A stretch of DNA of 64,000 bases from Oceanirhabdus sp942490885 (GCA_942490885.1 CALNYT010000002.1:2914001-2978000), one strand, 5' to 3'. Positions 54,578-63,098 are shown, numbered from the stretch's first letter. The notes: a model not told the origin generated them from the sequence alone. Numbers and translations: made by a program.

Positions 54578-55423
54578 TTATTTTGAACTTCTTTTGAAAA
54601 TTTCAAAAAAACCATTCTTTTTGCTCTTTCTTCTTCTCCGTCTTCTTCTAAGTAAAGAGTTACTTCTATAAAATTGCATTGATAAATTCATGATTTCATT
54701 AGAGATTTTTTCTTTAGGTTTACTAATAACAAAAGGTATCCCAATATTAAATGATTTTGATACAACTTTAAAGTTATCTGATATAAAATATAAATCATCC
54801 ATATTGAGTATATTTCTAATGTCTCTAAATTTAATTACACTTTCCATATCACCTCTATTTATGATGATTTTTGTTTTTTCTTCCAACTCTAATGCCTTTA
54901 TTGTTTTTAACATTGTTTTAGTATTCTTTAAAGCTGCCATCTCAAGATCTGTGATTAACATAATCTTATCAGCCTTTTCCATAAAACTAATATTATGTTC
55001 TGAAAGCCCTGACGATAAATCAACTATTAAAAATTTATTTTCTTCTAGAACTTTTTCACAAACCGTTTCAATAACTGAAGAGCTAATTAAATCTGCATAC
55101 TCAGGTTTTAATGGTGCAGACAAAATTTTCACTCCACTTTCATGTTTCTGAAGATAGTTAGATAATATGTTACTATTTAATGATTCTATATCATGGATTA
55201 CATCACTAATTGTAAGTCTAGGTTGTAAGTCAAGGGCTAGATTCACATCACCAAATTGAAAGTTTGCATCTAAAATACAGGTTGAAAAGCCTTTCTTAGC
55301 AAGTTCAACTGCTACATTTACTGAAATAATTGTTTTTCCAACTCCCCCTTTTGCACTAGCAAAAACTATCATTTCACCTTTTTTTCTTTCAGTTGTTTCA
55401 TGGATAACTTCATTAACATCCAT
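54578..55423 (-). CDS. tadZ: Tad pilus localisation ATPase TadZ/CpaE (MinD-like)
   Basis: This 281-residue ParA/MinD-type ATPase has the deviant Walker A ASAKGGVGKTIISVNVA, FGDVNLALDLQPR and FLIVDLSSGL. It lacks the N-terminal receiver-like domain of longer CpaE proteins. The C-terminus is strongly basic (LLRRRRRRRKSKKNGFFEIF), plausible as an amphipathic membrane-contact region like the MinD tail, which is an inference. It positions the pilus machine at the cell pole or surface in other bacteria. Confidence 0.88.
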   Translation of the reverse strand: MDVNEVIHETTERKKGEMIVFASAKGGVGKTIISVNVAVELAKKGFSTCILDANFQFGDVNLALDLQPRLTISDVIHDIESLNSNILSNYLQKHESGVKILSAPLKPEYADLISSSVIETVCEKVLEENKFLIVDLSSGLSEHNISFMEKADKIMLITDLEMAALKNTKTMLKTIKALELEEKTKIIINRGDMESVIKFRDIRNILNMDDLYFISDNFKVVSKSFNIGIPFVISKPKEKISNEIMNLSMQFYRSNSLLRRRRRRRKSKKNGFFEIFKRSSK

Positions 55424-55447
55424 CTGTTACCTCCTTGAATCACTATA

Positions 55448-56140
55448 TTACGGGAATATTTTACTTCTAAGAGTAAGTTTAATGCTTCCTCTTTCATCTG
55501 CATTTATTAGTTTTACAATATCCTGTGGTTTTAATTCCAATGTAACTGAAATGTATTCAACTACATCATTTTTATCATCTGTTTCTTTTATATCTTTATT
55601 CTCTTTTTCATTTAATCTTTTTCCAACTGCCAAAACTCTTATATTTTCAAGTAACATTTCTGTATTTACTTTATTTTCCACTCCATCTTGTTTAATTTGT
55701 TCACTAAAAATTACATCTACATTATCTTCAGGTTCTATTAAGTTAGAGACAGATTCAACAATGTTAACTTCAATTGATACTGCTCTAAATCCCTCTCTTA
55801 TTTTTCTTGTTACAAATTTGTCTTCCCTAAATTGATCTAAAAATCTGTCTAAGAATAAAGCTTCACCCTTCTTCATATCATTTAGGGAATACTTACCTAC
55901 AATTTCCTCCATTGTCTTTATAGCTTCTGGATGTACTGATTCGGTTTCTAATTCTATATATTCCAATATTTCTTTTGTAATCTTTTGATGTTTGTTAATC
56001 GAAACTCTTGGTACCACAATACTAACCATATTTTCATTTTTCTTATACTTTTGATCAAGTTCCTTTAAATATTTATTGAAGAGAAAAGTAGTTATTACTG
56101 CCATTATTAATGCTAAAAATAAAATATTTCGTGATTTCAT
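55448..56140 (-). CDS. cpaB: Tad pilus assembly protein CpaB/RcpC (SAF domain)
   Basis: This 230-residue protein has one N-terminal membrane anchor (ILFLALIMAVITTFLFN), a SAF/AFP-like region (VPRVSINKHQKITKEILEYI and KKGEALFLDRFLDQ) and the CpaB-family end (VSIEVNIVESVSNLIEPEDNVDV). In Gram-negatives CpaB works with the outer-membrane channel. In this apparent Gram-positive it probably guides the pilus across the cell wall, which is an inference. Confidence 0.85.
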   Translation of the reverse strand: MKSRNILFLALIMAVITTFLFNKYLKELDQKYKKNENMVSIVVPRVSINKHQKITKEILEYIELETESVHPEAIKTMEEIVGKYSLNDMKKGEALFLDRFLDQFREDKFVTRKIREGFRAVSIEVNIVESVSNLIEPEDNVDVIFSEQIKQDGVENKVNTEMLLENIRVLAVGKRLNEKENKDIKETDDKNDVVEYISVTLELKPQDIVKLINADERGSIKLTLRSKIFP

Positions 56141-56148
56141 ATCTCCAC

Positions 56149-57075
56149 CTACTCCGTTAATCTTATTGTGTATGCTCCATTATCTGTTAAATTTTCATCT
56201 CCGAATCCACTTCCAGCTCTCTTAATAAAGTATCCAGTAATTGATGCATCATTTCTATCTAAGGGCGTTTTTATATAAAAATATGCAAATCCAGTTATTT
56301 TAACTTCCTTTAACTGATTTAGTTGAATTTTATAAGGCTCGTAAACTAGTACCAAAATAATTCTAGAACACTCTCTATGACTATAATCATTAACGGCATG
56401 ATTACAAGAGTTTATTCTAAAATTAATTGCTTCCCTTGTTTTTCCTTCAATGTTTCCTGTTTGAGTCTCTATAATATCTCCAACTTTTAATTCACCGTCG
56501 TAGCCATACATTAAATCCTGTTCATATAGCTTTGCTCCAGGTCCTGATAGAGCTAAAATTCCAAAGTTTCCATACTCTGAGTCGCCTGAATCAACCTTTA
56601 AAGTATATTCCTTTAAATACTCTAGAGGGATATCCTTATCAATTCCAAGAGGAACAGCTCCACTTCCACGACTCATAGGAAAAAGTTCCACAGTAGAAGA
56701 TACTTTAACAGGAAGGCTGTTAATTTTGAATAACTTTAAAAAATTTAATGTTACCACCTTTTCTAAAACAACATTTAATTTATATCCATTATTAATTTGA
56801 ATTGTTATTTCTTTTAAACTATCTTCTTCATTATGAGCTCTTAAGATTTCTAATACCACTTCATTGACAGAATCACTATCATTTGTAAGCTCTTGTGCTC
56901 CCGATAAAACTGCTGCATTTACTGTTTTTTTCAAGTGACTCTTTGTTTTATATAAAATCCCACCATCTATTACCAGTCCAGCTACTCCAATTATTATTAC
57001 TAAAAAAAGTGTAAATAGCGGCAATGCACTTCCATTTTGTTCTTTTATAATTCCATGATTTTTTAAAAACTTCAT
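56149..57075 (-). CDS. tadG: Tad minor pilin/adhesin-like protein TadG
   Basis: This protein of about 308 residues has an N-terminal pseudopilin-like hydrophobic helix (SALPLFTLFLVIIIGVAGLVIDGG) followed by NAAVLSGAQEL, the TadG/TadE-like pattern, and a large extracellular domain. I placed the start at 57075, because AGGAGG lies 6 bases upstream of that ATG. The longer frame from a TTG at 57093 would encode the ribosome binding site (NRRTY). TadG may be a minor pilin or tip protein. Confidence 0.82.
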   Translation of the reverse strand: MKFLKNHGIIKEQNGSALPLFTLFLVIIIGVAGLVIDGGILYKTKSHLKKTVNAAVLSGAQELTNDSDSVNEVVLEILRAHNEEDSLKEITIQINNGYKLNVVLEKVVTLNFLKLFKINSLPVKVSSTVELFPMSRGSGAVPLGIDKDIPLEYLKEYTLKVDSGDSEYGNFGILALSGPGAKLYEQDLMYGYDGELKVGDIIETQTGNIEGKTREAINFRINSCNHAVNDYSHRECSRIILVLVYEPYKIQLNQLKEVKITGFAYFYIKTPLDRNDASITGYFIKRAGSGFGDENLTDNGAYTIRLTE

Positions 57076-57085
57076 ATACGTCCTC

Positions 57086-57466
57086 CTATTCAATCCGTAT
57101 GGTTGATTCAGTGTTTACTTGAAAGGGGGATGGAATAAAAGCACCAATAATAGGGGTTATATATTTAACTTCATAAGTTATTTTCACATTTACATAATCG
57201 CCTGATTTCCTCTCATAATAATTTGGAGTAATATTAACTATAATTGTATCTTTATCAACCAAATCAACAGTATCATTTACATATTGAAGTATTTCCGAAT
57301 CACTTTTACCTAAACCACCCATTCTTACCGCCTCTTGAGTTACCATATTTAAATGAATTGAAGAGTATAAAATTCTACCAAAGTCAATTATTCCACATAA
57401 AAGTAATAAAAGAATTGGTAATACAAGTGCAATCTCTACCATTGCCTGTCCGTTTTCTTTCCTCAT
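57086..57466 (-). CDS. tadE: Tad pseudopilin TadE
   Basis: A protein of about 126 residues with NGQAMVEIALVLPILLLLLC, the class III-type prepilin signal (cut expected after G, then QAMVE) and a hydrophobic helix. I chose the ATG at 57466, which overlaps the tadV stop (ATGA) and lies 10 bases after GGAG. A TTG at 57475 is possible but too close to the SD. TadE is a minor pseudopilin processed by TadV. Confidence 0.88.
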   Translation of the reverse strand: MRKENGQAMVEIALVLPILLLLLCGIIDFGRILYSSIHLNMVTQEAVRMGGLGKSDSEILQYVNDTVDLVDKDTIIVNITPNYYERKSGDYVNVKITYEVKYITPIIGAFIPSPFQVNTESTIRIE

Positions 57467-57981
57467 ACAATCCAAGCTCCTTTAAAAAACAGACATATTA
57501 CAGCACCACCAACTATAGCAATTCCATATGGATATTTTTTTATTAATGCTGATGTTGGTAGCTCCAGTTTATATCTAACACCTTGAAAAAATGAAACTAT
57601 CCATATAAACATTCCCTTAAAACACCTTACAGTTTCTTTATGCACTAATATAATTATAAGAGCTATTATGCCACCAATAATCGCCATATATAAAGCTGTA
57701 TTTAATACAAAAAAACTTCCTTTTATTGCCCCAATAAGTGCTAGAAGCTTAACATCGCCAGCTCCAATACCTCCTAGAAAGTACGGTATTAACAGCAGGC
57801 TAAACCCTACTAAAAGCCCTATTAGAGAAAATTTCAAACCACTAACACCATTTAAAATCAAATGTAAAGGTACAACTGTAATTAGTGTAGGAAAGATTAC
57901 TTTATTATAGATCATTTGCTCTTTTATATCCGTAATTAAACAAATCATTAGGACTAGAACTAAAATTATATCAAATATCAT
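57463..57981 (-). CDS. tadV: Prepilin peptidase TadV/CpaA (A24)
   Basis: This 172-residue membrane aspartyl peptidase has the two catalytic aspartate motifs, LITDIKEQMIYN and GGIGAGDVKLLALIGA (GxGD), and several hydrophobic segments. It lacks the N-methylation domain, as in other Tad peptidases, and processes Flp and TadE/F-type pilins. It overlaps tadE by 4 bases. A terminator-like hairpin separates it from flp. Confidence 0.92.
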   Translation of the reverse strand: MIFDIILVLVLMICLITDIKEQMIYNKVIFPTLITVVPLHLILNGVSGLKFSLIGLLVGFSLLLIPYFLGGIGAGDVKLLALIGAIKGSFFVLNTALYMAIIGGIIALIIILVHKETVRCFKGMFIWIVSFFQGVRYKLELPTSALIKKYPYGIAIVGGAVICLFFKGAWIV

Positions 57982-58007
57982 TTTTCCACTCCTTTATATA
58001 GAAATAA

Positions 58008-58030
58008 AACCCTGCATTAATGGCAGGGTT
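58008..58030 (-). terminator. Hairpin between flp and tadV (partial terminator)
   Basis: AACCCTGC / GCAGGGTT with a CATTAAT loop, followed on the minus strand by TTATTTC. It lies within the operon, so it probably ends part of the transcripts after the pilin gene and keeps pilin in excess over the assembly proteins. Confidence 0.6.
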
Positions 58031-58093
58031 CTTTATTTGTATAGGAATCCAAGTTCCAATTATACTCTGTTGATTATTCAGTTAATATAAACT

Positions 58094-58273
58094 TTAAGTT
58101 GGCGTATTATCACTTAATTTAGTTTTAATTGTATTTACTAATGTACTAATTTGATCTCTTAAAGCTACTAACGCAACAATTGCTCCTACCGCAATAATTC
58201 CTAAAACTAATCCATACTCAGTCATTCCTTGACCCTTTTCTTCAACAAATAAATTCTTCATTTTATTTAACAT
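58094..58273 (-). CDS. flp: Type IVb major pilin Flp
   Basis: This pilin of about 59 residues has VEEKGQGMTEYGLVLGIIAV. The prepilin cut falls between G and Q, leaving an N-terminal Gln and the Glu (+5)-Tyr (+6) pair typical of Flp pilins. I placed the start at 58273 because GGGAGG lies 6 bases before that ATG; a TTG at 58288 would encode the SD. The pilus is thin and adhesive in other bacteria. Expression is probably the target of the c-di-GMP riboswitch upstream. Confidence 0.92.
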   Translation of the reverse strand: MLNKMKNLFVEEKGQGMTEYGLVLGIIAVGAIVALVALRDQISTLVNTIKTKLSDNTPT

Positions 58274-58390
58274 ATAATTACCTCCCAAGTAATGTATTAT
58301 ATTCTACCGTTTACTTAATCAATATTACTTTGATTATCAAACTATTTATCCTGCAATTTGACAATTTCTTTTTAAATTTTGCCTATGTAT

Positions 58391-58732
58391 TTACTCATCC
58401 TCCTCCTTTATTATTTTTACTACTTGTCCAATTTGTGTTTTTGTTGCCTTTATCCGACCATTCGAAAGTTCAATAACAGAAACAGCTTTTTTTTGCAATT
58501 TTCCGATTTTTTTTGGTTCCATATTTTCGTCAATGGCTAGGATTTTATTATTGATATCCAGATATAAAACATCGATATTATAGTTCATAAAATAAGTGTG
58601 TATTCCTTTACAGGGGTTAATATATAATGCTGACTGAGGTGAAAGATTCTTTGTAAACATTAAACCTTTTAGTCTTTTAAAAAAACTCTTTGCTTCTACT
58701 AAATTCTGTGCAATAACCGTATTATTAGTCAT
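58391..58732 (-). CDS. DUF192 protein, first gene of the Tad operon
   Basis: This 113-residue protein has the DUF192 pattern (GLMFTKNLSPQSALYINPCKGIHTYFMNYNIDVLYLD, shown here to locate it between residues 20 and 60). DUF192 is a small beta-barrel domain of unknown function, often encoded in Tad loci. It is the first gene after the c-di-GMP riboswitch and lies 100 bases before flp. No signal peptide or membrane segment is visible, so it is probably cytoplasmic. Confidence 0.8.
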   Translation of the reverse strand: MTNNTVIAQNLVEAKSFFKRLKGLMFTKNLSPQSALYINPCKGIHTYFMNYNIDVLYLDINNKILAIDENMEPKKIGKLQKKAVSVIELSNGRIKATKTQIGQVVKIIKEEDE

Positions 58733-58767
58733 ATTCTTTAATATCAGACAAAATCCACCTCCCGCGT

Positions 58768-58898
58768 ATAAAAAATACCCAACCTAAAGGTTGGGCATAA
58801 TTCCAAACCTTCGGTAACTGGCTGACATAATGTAAAAACATCTTAGTCCCTGTAGTTTTGCGTCATTAGTTTTCACTAACTTTGCCTTTATCGTGTTT
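58768..58898 (-). ncRNA. Cyclic-di-GMP-I (GEMM-I) riboswitch with terminator
   Basis: The minus strand reads AAAGGCAAAG...GTGAAAAC...TGACGCAAAACTACAGGGACTAAG...CAGCCAGTTACCG, the GEMM-I core with both GRRA-loop and GACGCAAA motifs. A terminator (CCCAACCT / AGGTTGGG, 58778-58795, T run to 58768) follows. AAGGTTTGG just after the aptamer can pair with the CCCAACCTT of the terminator, giving an alternative fold. The switch controls the DUF192-flp-tad operon. Whether c-di-GMP turns it on or off cannot be settled by eye, because P1 overlaps the switching strand. Confidence 0.93.
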
Positions 58899-58917
58899 TA
58901 TATTCTCTGTTAACTCA

Positions 58918-58946
58918 ATTATACATACTAGAAAAGCATAATGCAA
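58918..58946 (-). promoter_or_regulatory. Promoter of the c-di-GMP-controlled Tad operon
   Basis: TTGCAT (58941-58946) and a perfect TATAAT (58918-58923) on the minus strand are exactly 17 bases apart. Transcription would start about 10-20 bases before the aptamer. The rest of 58733-59172 shows nothing else, apart from the upstream region of the divergent gene. Confidence 0.7.
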
Positions 58947-59172
58947 GTCGAAATTCATAATTTTTTCACATAAATTTGATTTTTTTTTGATTCACATTTA
59001 AATTTTTACAAAATATTCATTGCTAACTCATTGTTTCCTCAATAAACCCCATTTATTGTTAATTTCCATTGTAGTGTTTAAACTTTACAATATTATCAAA
59101 GGATAATATTAATACTTGTCGAAATTATATAGAGTTGTCAATTTATATACTTTTATTAAACGGAGGAAGAAA

Positions 59173-59631
59173 ATGAATTTTGAAAACAAAAAGCTTAATG
59201 CTATAGTCGATAGACTTTTAAATAGAGCATCTAAGATGGGATATAAAAAAGAAGAACTTGAGGATTGTTATATAGAAGAACTTTTAAAGAAGACGTCATC
59301 TCTTAGAATTAAAGATTTTATTGAACTAGCATACTATAAAGGAATCTTTAAAGGATTCCAGTATGTTGAAACATTATTAAATGTAAATGATAAAAAAAAT
59401 GATAGTACTATTGACTCAAACGAACTAAAAAAACAAAATACCGAACTCATTAAAAGGCTTGAAACCTTAAATGAAATGGTCTTAAATATTAAAGAACCTC
59501 CAAAAAGCACAGGTAAAATGCTTGCTGATGGTAAATCTTTCATTTCTTTCAGAAATGAATATTCAAATAAAATTAACCAAGCAATAAAAACAGCATCCGA
59601 GAATAAAGATTACCTAAAAGAAATTAAATAA
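59173..59631 (+). CDS. Helical protein of unknown function, divergent from the Tad operon
   Basis: This protein of about 152 residues has a basic N-terminal half (KLNAIVDRLLNRASKMGYKK) and a coiled-coil-like middle (NTELIKRLETLNEMVLNI). It is soluble and I know no family for it. I chose the ATG at 59173 because CGGAGGAAGA precedes it; the longer frame from 59116 lacks a ribosome binding site. It is divergent from the Tad riboswitch, so a role there is possible but unsupported. A strong terminator follows. Confidence 0.6.
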   Translation: MNFENKKLNAIVDRLLNRASKMGYKKEELEDCYIEELLKKTSSLRIKDFIELAYYKGIFKGFQYVETLLNVNDKKNDSTIDSNELKKQNTELIKRLETLNEMVLNIKEPPKSTGKMLADGKSFISFRNEYSNKINQAIKTASENKDYLKEIK

Positions 59632-59636
59632 TTTTG

Positions 59637-59683
59637 AACTCAAAAACTGTATTGTTATTTTCCAATACAATTTTTGAGTTTCC
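59637..59683 (+). terminator. Terminator after the helical protein gene
   Basis: AACTCAAAAACTGTATTG and CAATACAATTTTTGAGTT (nearly perfect) with a TTATTTTC loop, followed by TCC. The T-rich arms may end transcription on both strands. Confidence 0.75.
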
Positions 59684-59734
59684 TACGCATATAATTGATC
59701 ATATAAATCTTAAATTTTCAACTTACCATCTCAA

Positions 59735-60562
59735 TTACTTACTATTTTTTTTATTCTTATTATGATATCTTTTAAACCATTCACTTCCATAGTCCACAGC
59801 TTCCTTCATGTCAAAGAACATCGATTCAGCTTTTCCAATATTTTTAATTCTTACATGGATTTCTTTTTCAAAGTCTCTTCCTAGCAAATAAAACAACTCT
59901 GTTTTATACTCAATCTCTCGGAATTCCTTCCACTCTCTTTTACCTTCAAACATAATAGGTGCACTGCATGTTGTCTCCTCATAATTTCCAGCCCTATACT
60001 CACAAAGATGAAAAGAAGTATTATCTTCATATGTAGTACCTAGTAATAACACTTTTGCTTCTAAGTCATATAACTTAGCCAATGGTGATTCCTCACCTAA
60101 ACCAAAATTCAATGAATGATTTTTAGTTATTTTTTCTGAATTTTTCCCCCAAGCTGCAAAGGATACATTTGGATGATTACTTCTTAAGACATCAGGGAAA
60201 GTTCTAAAACATTCAGCTATAGCACCCATTCCATATGTTGGCGTTATCTTTGGATCAAATGCAGGCATTGTTTCCTTAACTAATTCAATCCATTCTTCAG
60301 GTATAGGAGGATTCTCCCACAAAGCAGGGTCTGAATAGTCATCACTATGAGTAGGCATAATTATAGTACCTGTTTCTGTCACCACATCCATTAATGCTTG
60401 AATAACAGTAATAGGTCCTCCACAAACCCACCCTATAGAGCTTAATGAAGAATGAATTATCACATTTTGCCCCTTCTTCAACCCAATTCTAATAAAATCC
60501 TCAGATAAAGACTTTCTTGTATTCAATTTATCAGTTTTCTTTATAATATTTTTTAAGCGCAT
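59735..60562 (-). CDS. AAC(3)-family N-acetyltransferase (aminoglycoside 3-N-acetyltransferase-like)
   Basis: This 275-residue protein has the AAC(3)/YokD sequence pattern: VIIHSSLSSIGWVCGGP, GTIIMPTHSDDYSDPALW, FAAWGKNSE and LLLGTTYEDNTSFHLCEYRA. Family members acetylate aminoglycosides or other amines; many chromosomal copies have no known resistance effect, so calling it a resistance gene would be too strong. It has its own GGGAGATAAT ribosome binding site. Confidence 0.82.
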   Translation of the reverse strand: MRLKNIIKKTDKLNTRKSLSEDFIRIGLKKGQNVIIHSSLSSIGWVCGGPITVIQALMDVVTETGTIIMPTHSDDYSDPALWENPPIPEEWIELVKETMPAFDPKITPTYGMGAIAECFRTFPDVLRSNHPNVSFAAWGKNSEKITKNHSLNFGLGEESPLAKLYDLEAKVLLLGTTYEDNTSFHLCEYRAGNYEETTCSAPIMFEGKREWKEFREIEYKTELFYLLGRDFEKEIHVRIKNIGKAESMFFDMKEAVDYGSEWFKRYHNKNKKNSK

Positions 60563-60661
60563 AATTATCTCCCTATTTTATCTCTTCTTATCCTTCTAGA
60601 ATAATCATCACAATTATAGCATATTAATGAAAACTATTCTAATTCTATGTATAGAATAATC

Positions 60662-61300
60662 TTAATATATATCATTCCCCTTAGAGCTGAAATGTTCATC
60701 ATCAATATCATTAATAAAGCCATTCAATACAATGTTTCTATGTTCTATATCTCCATGAATAAACTCAAAGACTGATTGTATTTTATTCTGAATTACATCT
60801 TTTGATAAAAAATCGACTCCTTGTTTAGGTTTAAAATATAAATCAAGAGGAATACTTCCATCTTTAGTAGGAAGCTGATAGTCTATGTTTAATCTACATG
60901 CCCCTAACCTTTTATAAAAATCAATTCGACGTTTCTGATTCTCTCTAATATGTATATTTTCATGATCAGCTTTTTCAATCTCAACCATAATTCCTATTAT
61001 ATCATTACTTCTTTCCATAATTTTATTAAAGAAGATTGTACCATATCCATTACTATGAAACTTAGGATCAATCGCTATATAATCTATCCATATTAGTCTC
61101 GGATTTTCTGTTTCATAAACAAAGGCATATCCTAGCATTTCACCTAAAAAAGAATCTTTTGCAATTAATAGTTTATATCTATTTTTTAACATCAATGATT
61201 CTATATGTTTTTTATTTTTTCTCTCATCAGGGGGAAAATCCTTTACTAATCTATCATATATAACTTCTAAATCATAAATTGAGCCTTCAATTATGTCCAT
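60662..61300 (-). CDS. GNAT-family N-acetyltransferase
   Basis: This protein of about 212 residues has motif A of the GNAT fold, DYIAIDPKFHSNGYGTIFF (Q/RxxGxG/A-type loop), and motif B around GIMVEIEKADH. The substrate is unknown. I chose the ATG at 61300 after GGAGGTAGTT. An in-frame ATG at 61339 adds 13 residues but has no ribosome binding site. The C-terminal 60 residues are unusual for a small GNAT and may extend the acceptor site. Confidence 0.78.
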   Translation of the reverse strand: MDIIEGSIYDLEVIYDRLVKDFPPDERKNKKHIESLMLKNRYKLLIAKDSFLGEMLGYAFVYETENPRLIWIDYIAIDPKFHSNGYGTIFFNKIMERSNDIIGIMVEIEKADHENIHIRENQKRRIDFYKRLGACRLNIDYQLPTKDGSIPLDLYFKPKQGVDFLSKDVIQNKIQSVFEFIHGDIEHRNIVLNGFINDIDDEHFSSKGNDIY

Positions 61301-61431
61301 AACTACCTCCAATACACAATATTTATTACTTCCCATCATTATAACATATATGTAAATACATTGTTTTTCTATAAAATATATTGTAATAGTAATTCAACAA
61401 ATAAGAGGAGTAATTAAATCGTTAAATTAAC

Positions 61432-61659
61432 TTAATCGAGTTTTAAATAAGTATAATTTACAAAATAATAAATGCAGGGTGATTGAGTATAATCATTAAC
61501 TCTAATCTTGCCCCTGCATCTATTCTTACTATTTTCTTTTTTCTTATCTTTTTGAACTCCACAACCTCTTACTACTTCTTCACTTGAAAATGGTGTTCTT
61601 GTTTTAACGTAGCCACCTTTGATAACGATGTTATCATTTATTTTCTTCTTTTTACTCAT
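61432..61659 (-). CDS. Small basic protein of unknown function
   Basis: This 75-residue protein is strongly basic at the N-terminus (SKKKKINDNIVIKGGYVKTR) and Lys/Arg-rich in the middle (VQKDKKKENSKNRCRGKIR). It has no hydrophobic segment. A good AAAGGAGAGATATC ribosome binding site supports expression. I do not recognise it. The composition suggests RNA or DNA contact, which is a guess. Confidence 0.45.
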   Translation of the reverse strand: MSKKKKINDNIVIKGGYVKTRTPFSSEEVVRGCGVQKDKKKENSKNRCRGKIRVNDYTQSPCIYYFVNYTYLKLD

Positions 61660-61810
61660 GATATCTCTCCTTTTGTTTAATACTATTTAAATAATATTAT
61701 AGTATATGTTTATTAATAGTTCAACTTGAATTAATAATATATTATTTCCCATATAAATAATTAAAAATTTAAAGAGAGCATACGCAGCTATCCTAAACTA
61801 CTTATACTCT

Positions 61811-62062
61811 CTAAATTTGTGTAATATTTTTTGATATATCTCCTGAAACATTTACATTATCTTTTAACTCTGTACTGAACTTACTTAAAATTATTACAGA
61901 TTCTTTAATTTTCTCTAACATCTTATCCATTTTTTCCTTTTCACATGTAGCTGCATAATGTTTTTCCATTATTTCTTTATTGAGTGATTTGTTATTTTGA
62001 TCTTGAGCAATTAAAAATCCCATACAAATAATAGTTACAACTAATACAATTAACAGCTGCTT
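61811..62062 (-). pseudogene. Chemoreceptor-like fragment
   Basis: A minus-strand frame encodes a hydrophobic stretch (LLIVLVVTIICMGFLIAQ) followed by helical sequence ending SGDISKNITQI, which looks like the membrane segment and start of the linker of a methyl-accepting chemotaxis protein, cut short. The ATG at 62023 lies inside the hydrophobic region and has no ribosome binding site, and the frame upstream reaches a stop without a start codon. A remnant is more likely than a working gene. Confidence 0.35.
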
Positions 62063-62119
62063 TTATGGGGAATTTATTAAATATTAATCCTATATTAAAT
62101 GTAGAAAAAGGACAAACTA

Positions 62120-62142
62120 AAGGATACCAAATAGGTATCCCT
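62120..62142 (-). terminator. Terminator after the DegV gene
   Basis: GGATACC / GGTATCC with a TATTT loop, followed by TTTAGTTTG on the minus strand. Confidence 0.6.
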
Positions 62143-62147
62143 TAACT

Positions 62148-63098
62148 TTAATCCTTCTCTTTCATTTTTCCTAATAAATCATTTTTAATTTCCATTAAAT
62201 CATTAAACTCATTTATAAATAACCCATCTCTCTTATGCCCTTTTTCAACGAAAAACATTGAAATTGCACCTAATCCAACATGAGTACCAACAGCCACTCC
62301 CATTTGCATAATGAATATATCACCTGTAAATTCTGTTTCTTCTCTAATTTTTTCTTTCAGATTCTCCGCAACTTCTAAGTCAGATGTATACCCCACTATA
62401 ATGAAATCAGTAACTTCAGTGTCATTTCTCTTATTAAACTCATCAATGTAATGTTTAATTACTTTTTTACGGCCTCTTTCTTTAGCTACAATCGCACCTT
62501 TTCCTTTTCTCATTGACATTATTGGTTTGATTTTTAAAATTTTCCCGATAAATGCGCTTGCATTTGTTAGCCTACCACTTTTAATTAAATGATTTAAATC
62601 ATCTACTGCAAGGAAGTGCTTAACACAAGTTTTATACGTTTCATTAAACCTAATTAATTCTTCATATGTAGCGCCTTGTTCTCTTAATTTTGCACTTTTT
62701 AAGATTAACCAACCACTTCCATGGCTCATACCCTTTGAATCTACAACATGAATCTTAATATCTGAGTTTGGATTTTCCTCAAAGAACATTTCCTTAGCCA
62801 TTACACCAGAATAATAAGCACCGCTTGTACCACTTGACATACATATACATAATATCTCAGTATGCCCCTCTTCAATTGCCTCATTTATTATTTTTAAATA
62901 CTCATTTGGACTTGGCATAGCAGTTGTTACACTCTTTATACCTTCAATCATATTGTAAAATTCATCAGGTTGAATATCTATTTTATCTCTGTATGGCTTT
63001 CCTTCAATGCTAATAGTTAAAGGAGCTACACCAATATTATATTTCTCAATTATTTCCTGAGATAAATCGCAGGTTGAGTCAGCCATAATTTTAATCAT
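62148..63098 (-). CDS. DegV-family fatty-acid-binding protein
   Basis: This 316-residue protein has the DegV N-terminus IKIMADSTCDLSQEII, with the T/S-C-D fatty-acid contact, and the SSGTSGAYYSG motif, then KGMSHGSGW. DegV/FakB proteins bind fatty acids for the FakA kinase, although many are orphans. The length is slightly above the usual 280. Its ATG has GGAGGGTTTTT. The gene stands alone with its own terminator; 63099-63348 shows no feature beyond it. Confidence 0.88.
   Translation of the reverse strand: MIKIMADSTCDLSQEIIEKYNIGVAPLTISIEGKPYRDKIDIQPDEFYNMIEGIKSVTTAMPSPNEYLKIINEAIEEGHTEILCICMSSGTSGAYYSGVMAKEMFFEENPNSDIKIHVVDSKGMSHGSGWLILKSAKLREQGATYEELIRFNETYKTCVKHFLAVDDLNHLIKSGRLTNASAFIGKILKIKPIMSMRKGKGAIVAKERGRKKVIKHYIDEFNKRNDTEVTDFIIVGYTSDLEVAENLKEKIREETEFTGDIFIMQMGVAVGTHVGLGAISMFFVEKGHKRDGLFINEFNDLMEIKNDLLGKMKEKD

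Noticed and set aside
59735..60562. Calling the AAC(3)-like gene a resistance determinant
   Set aside because: The family includes many chromosomal enzymes without aminoglycoside activity, and nothing nearby suggests a resistance cassette.
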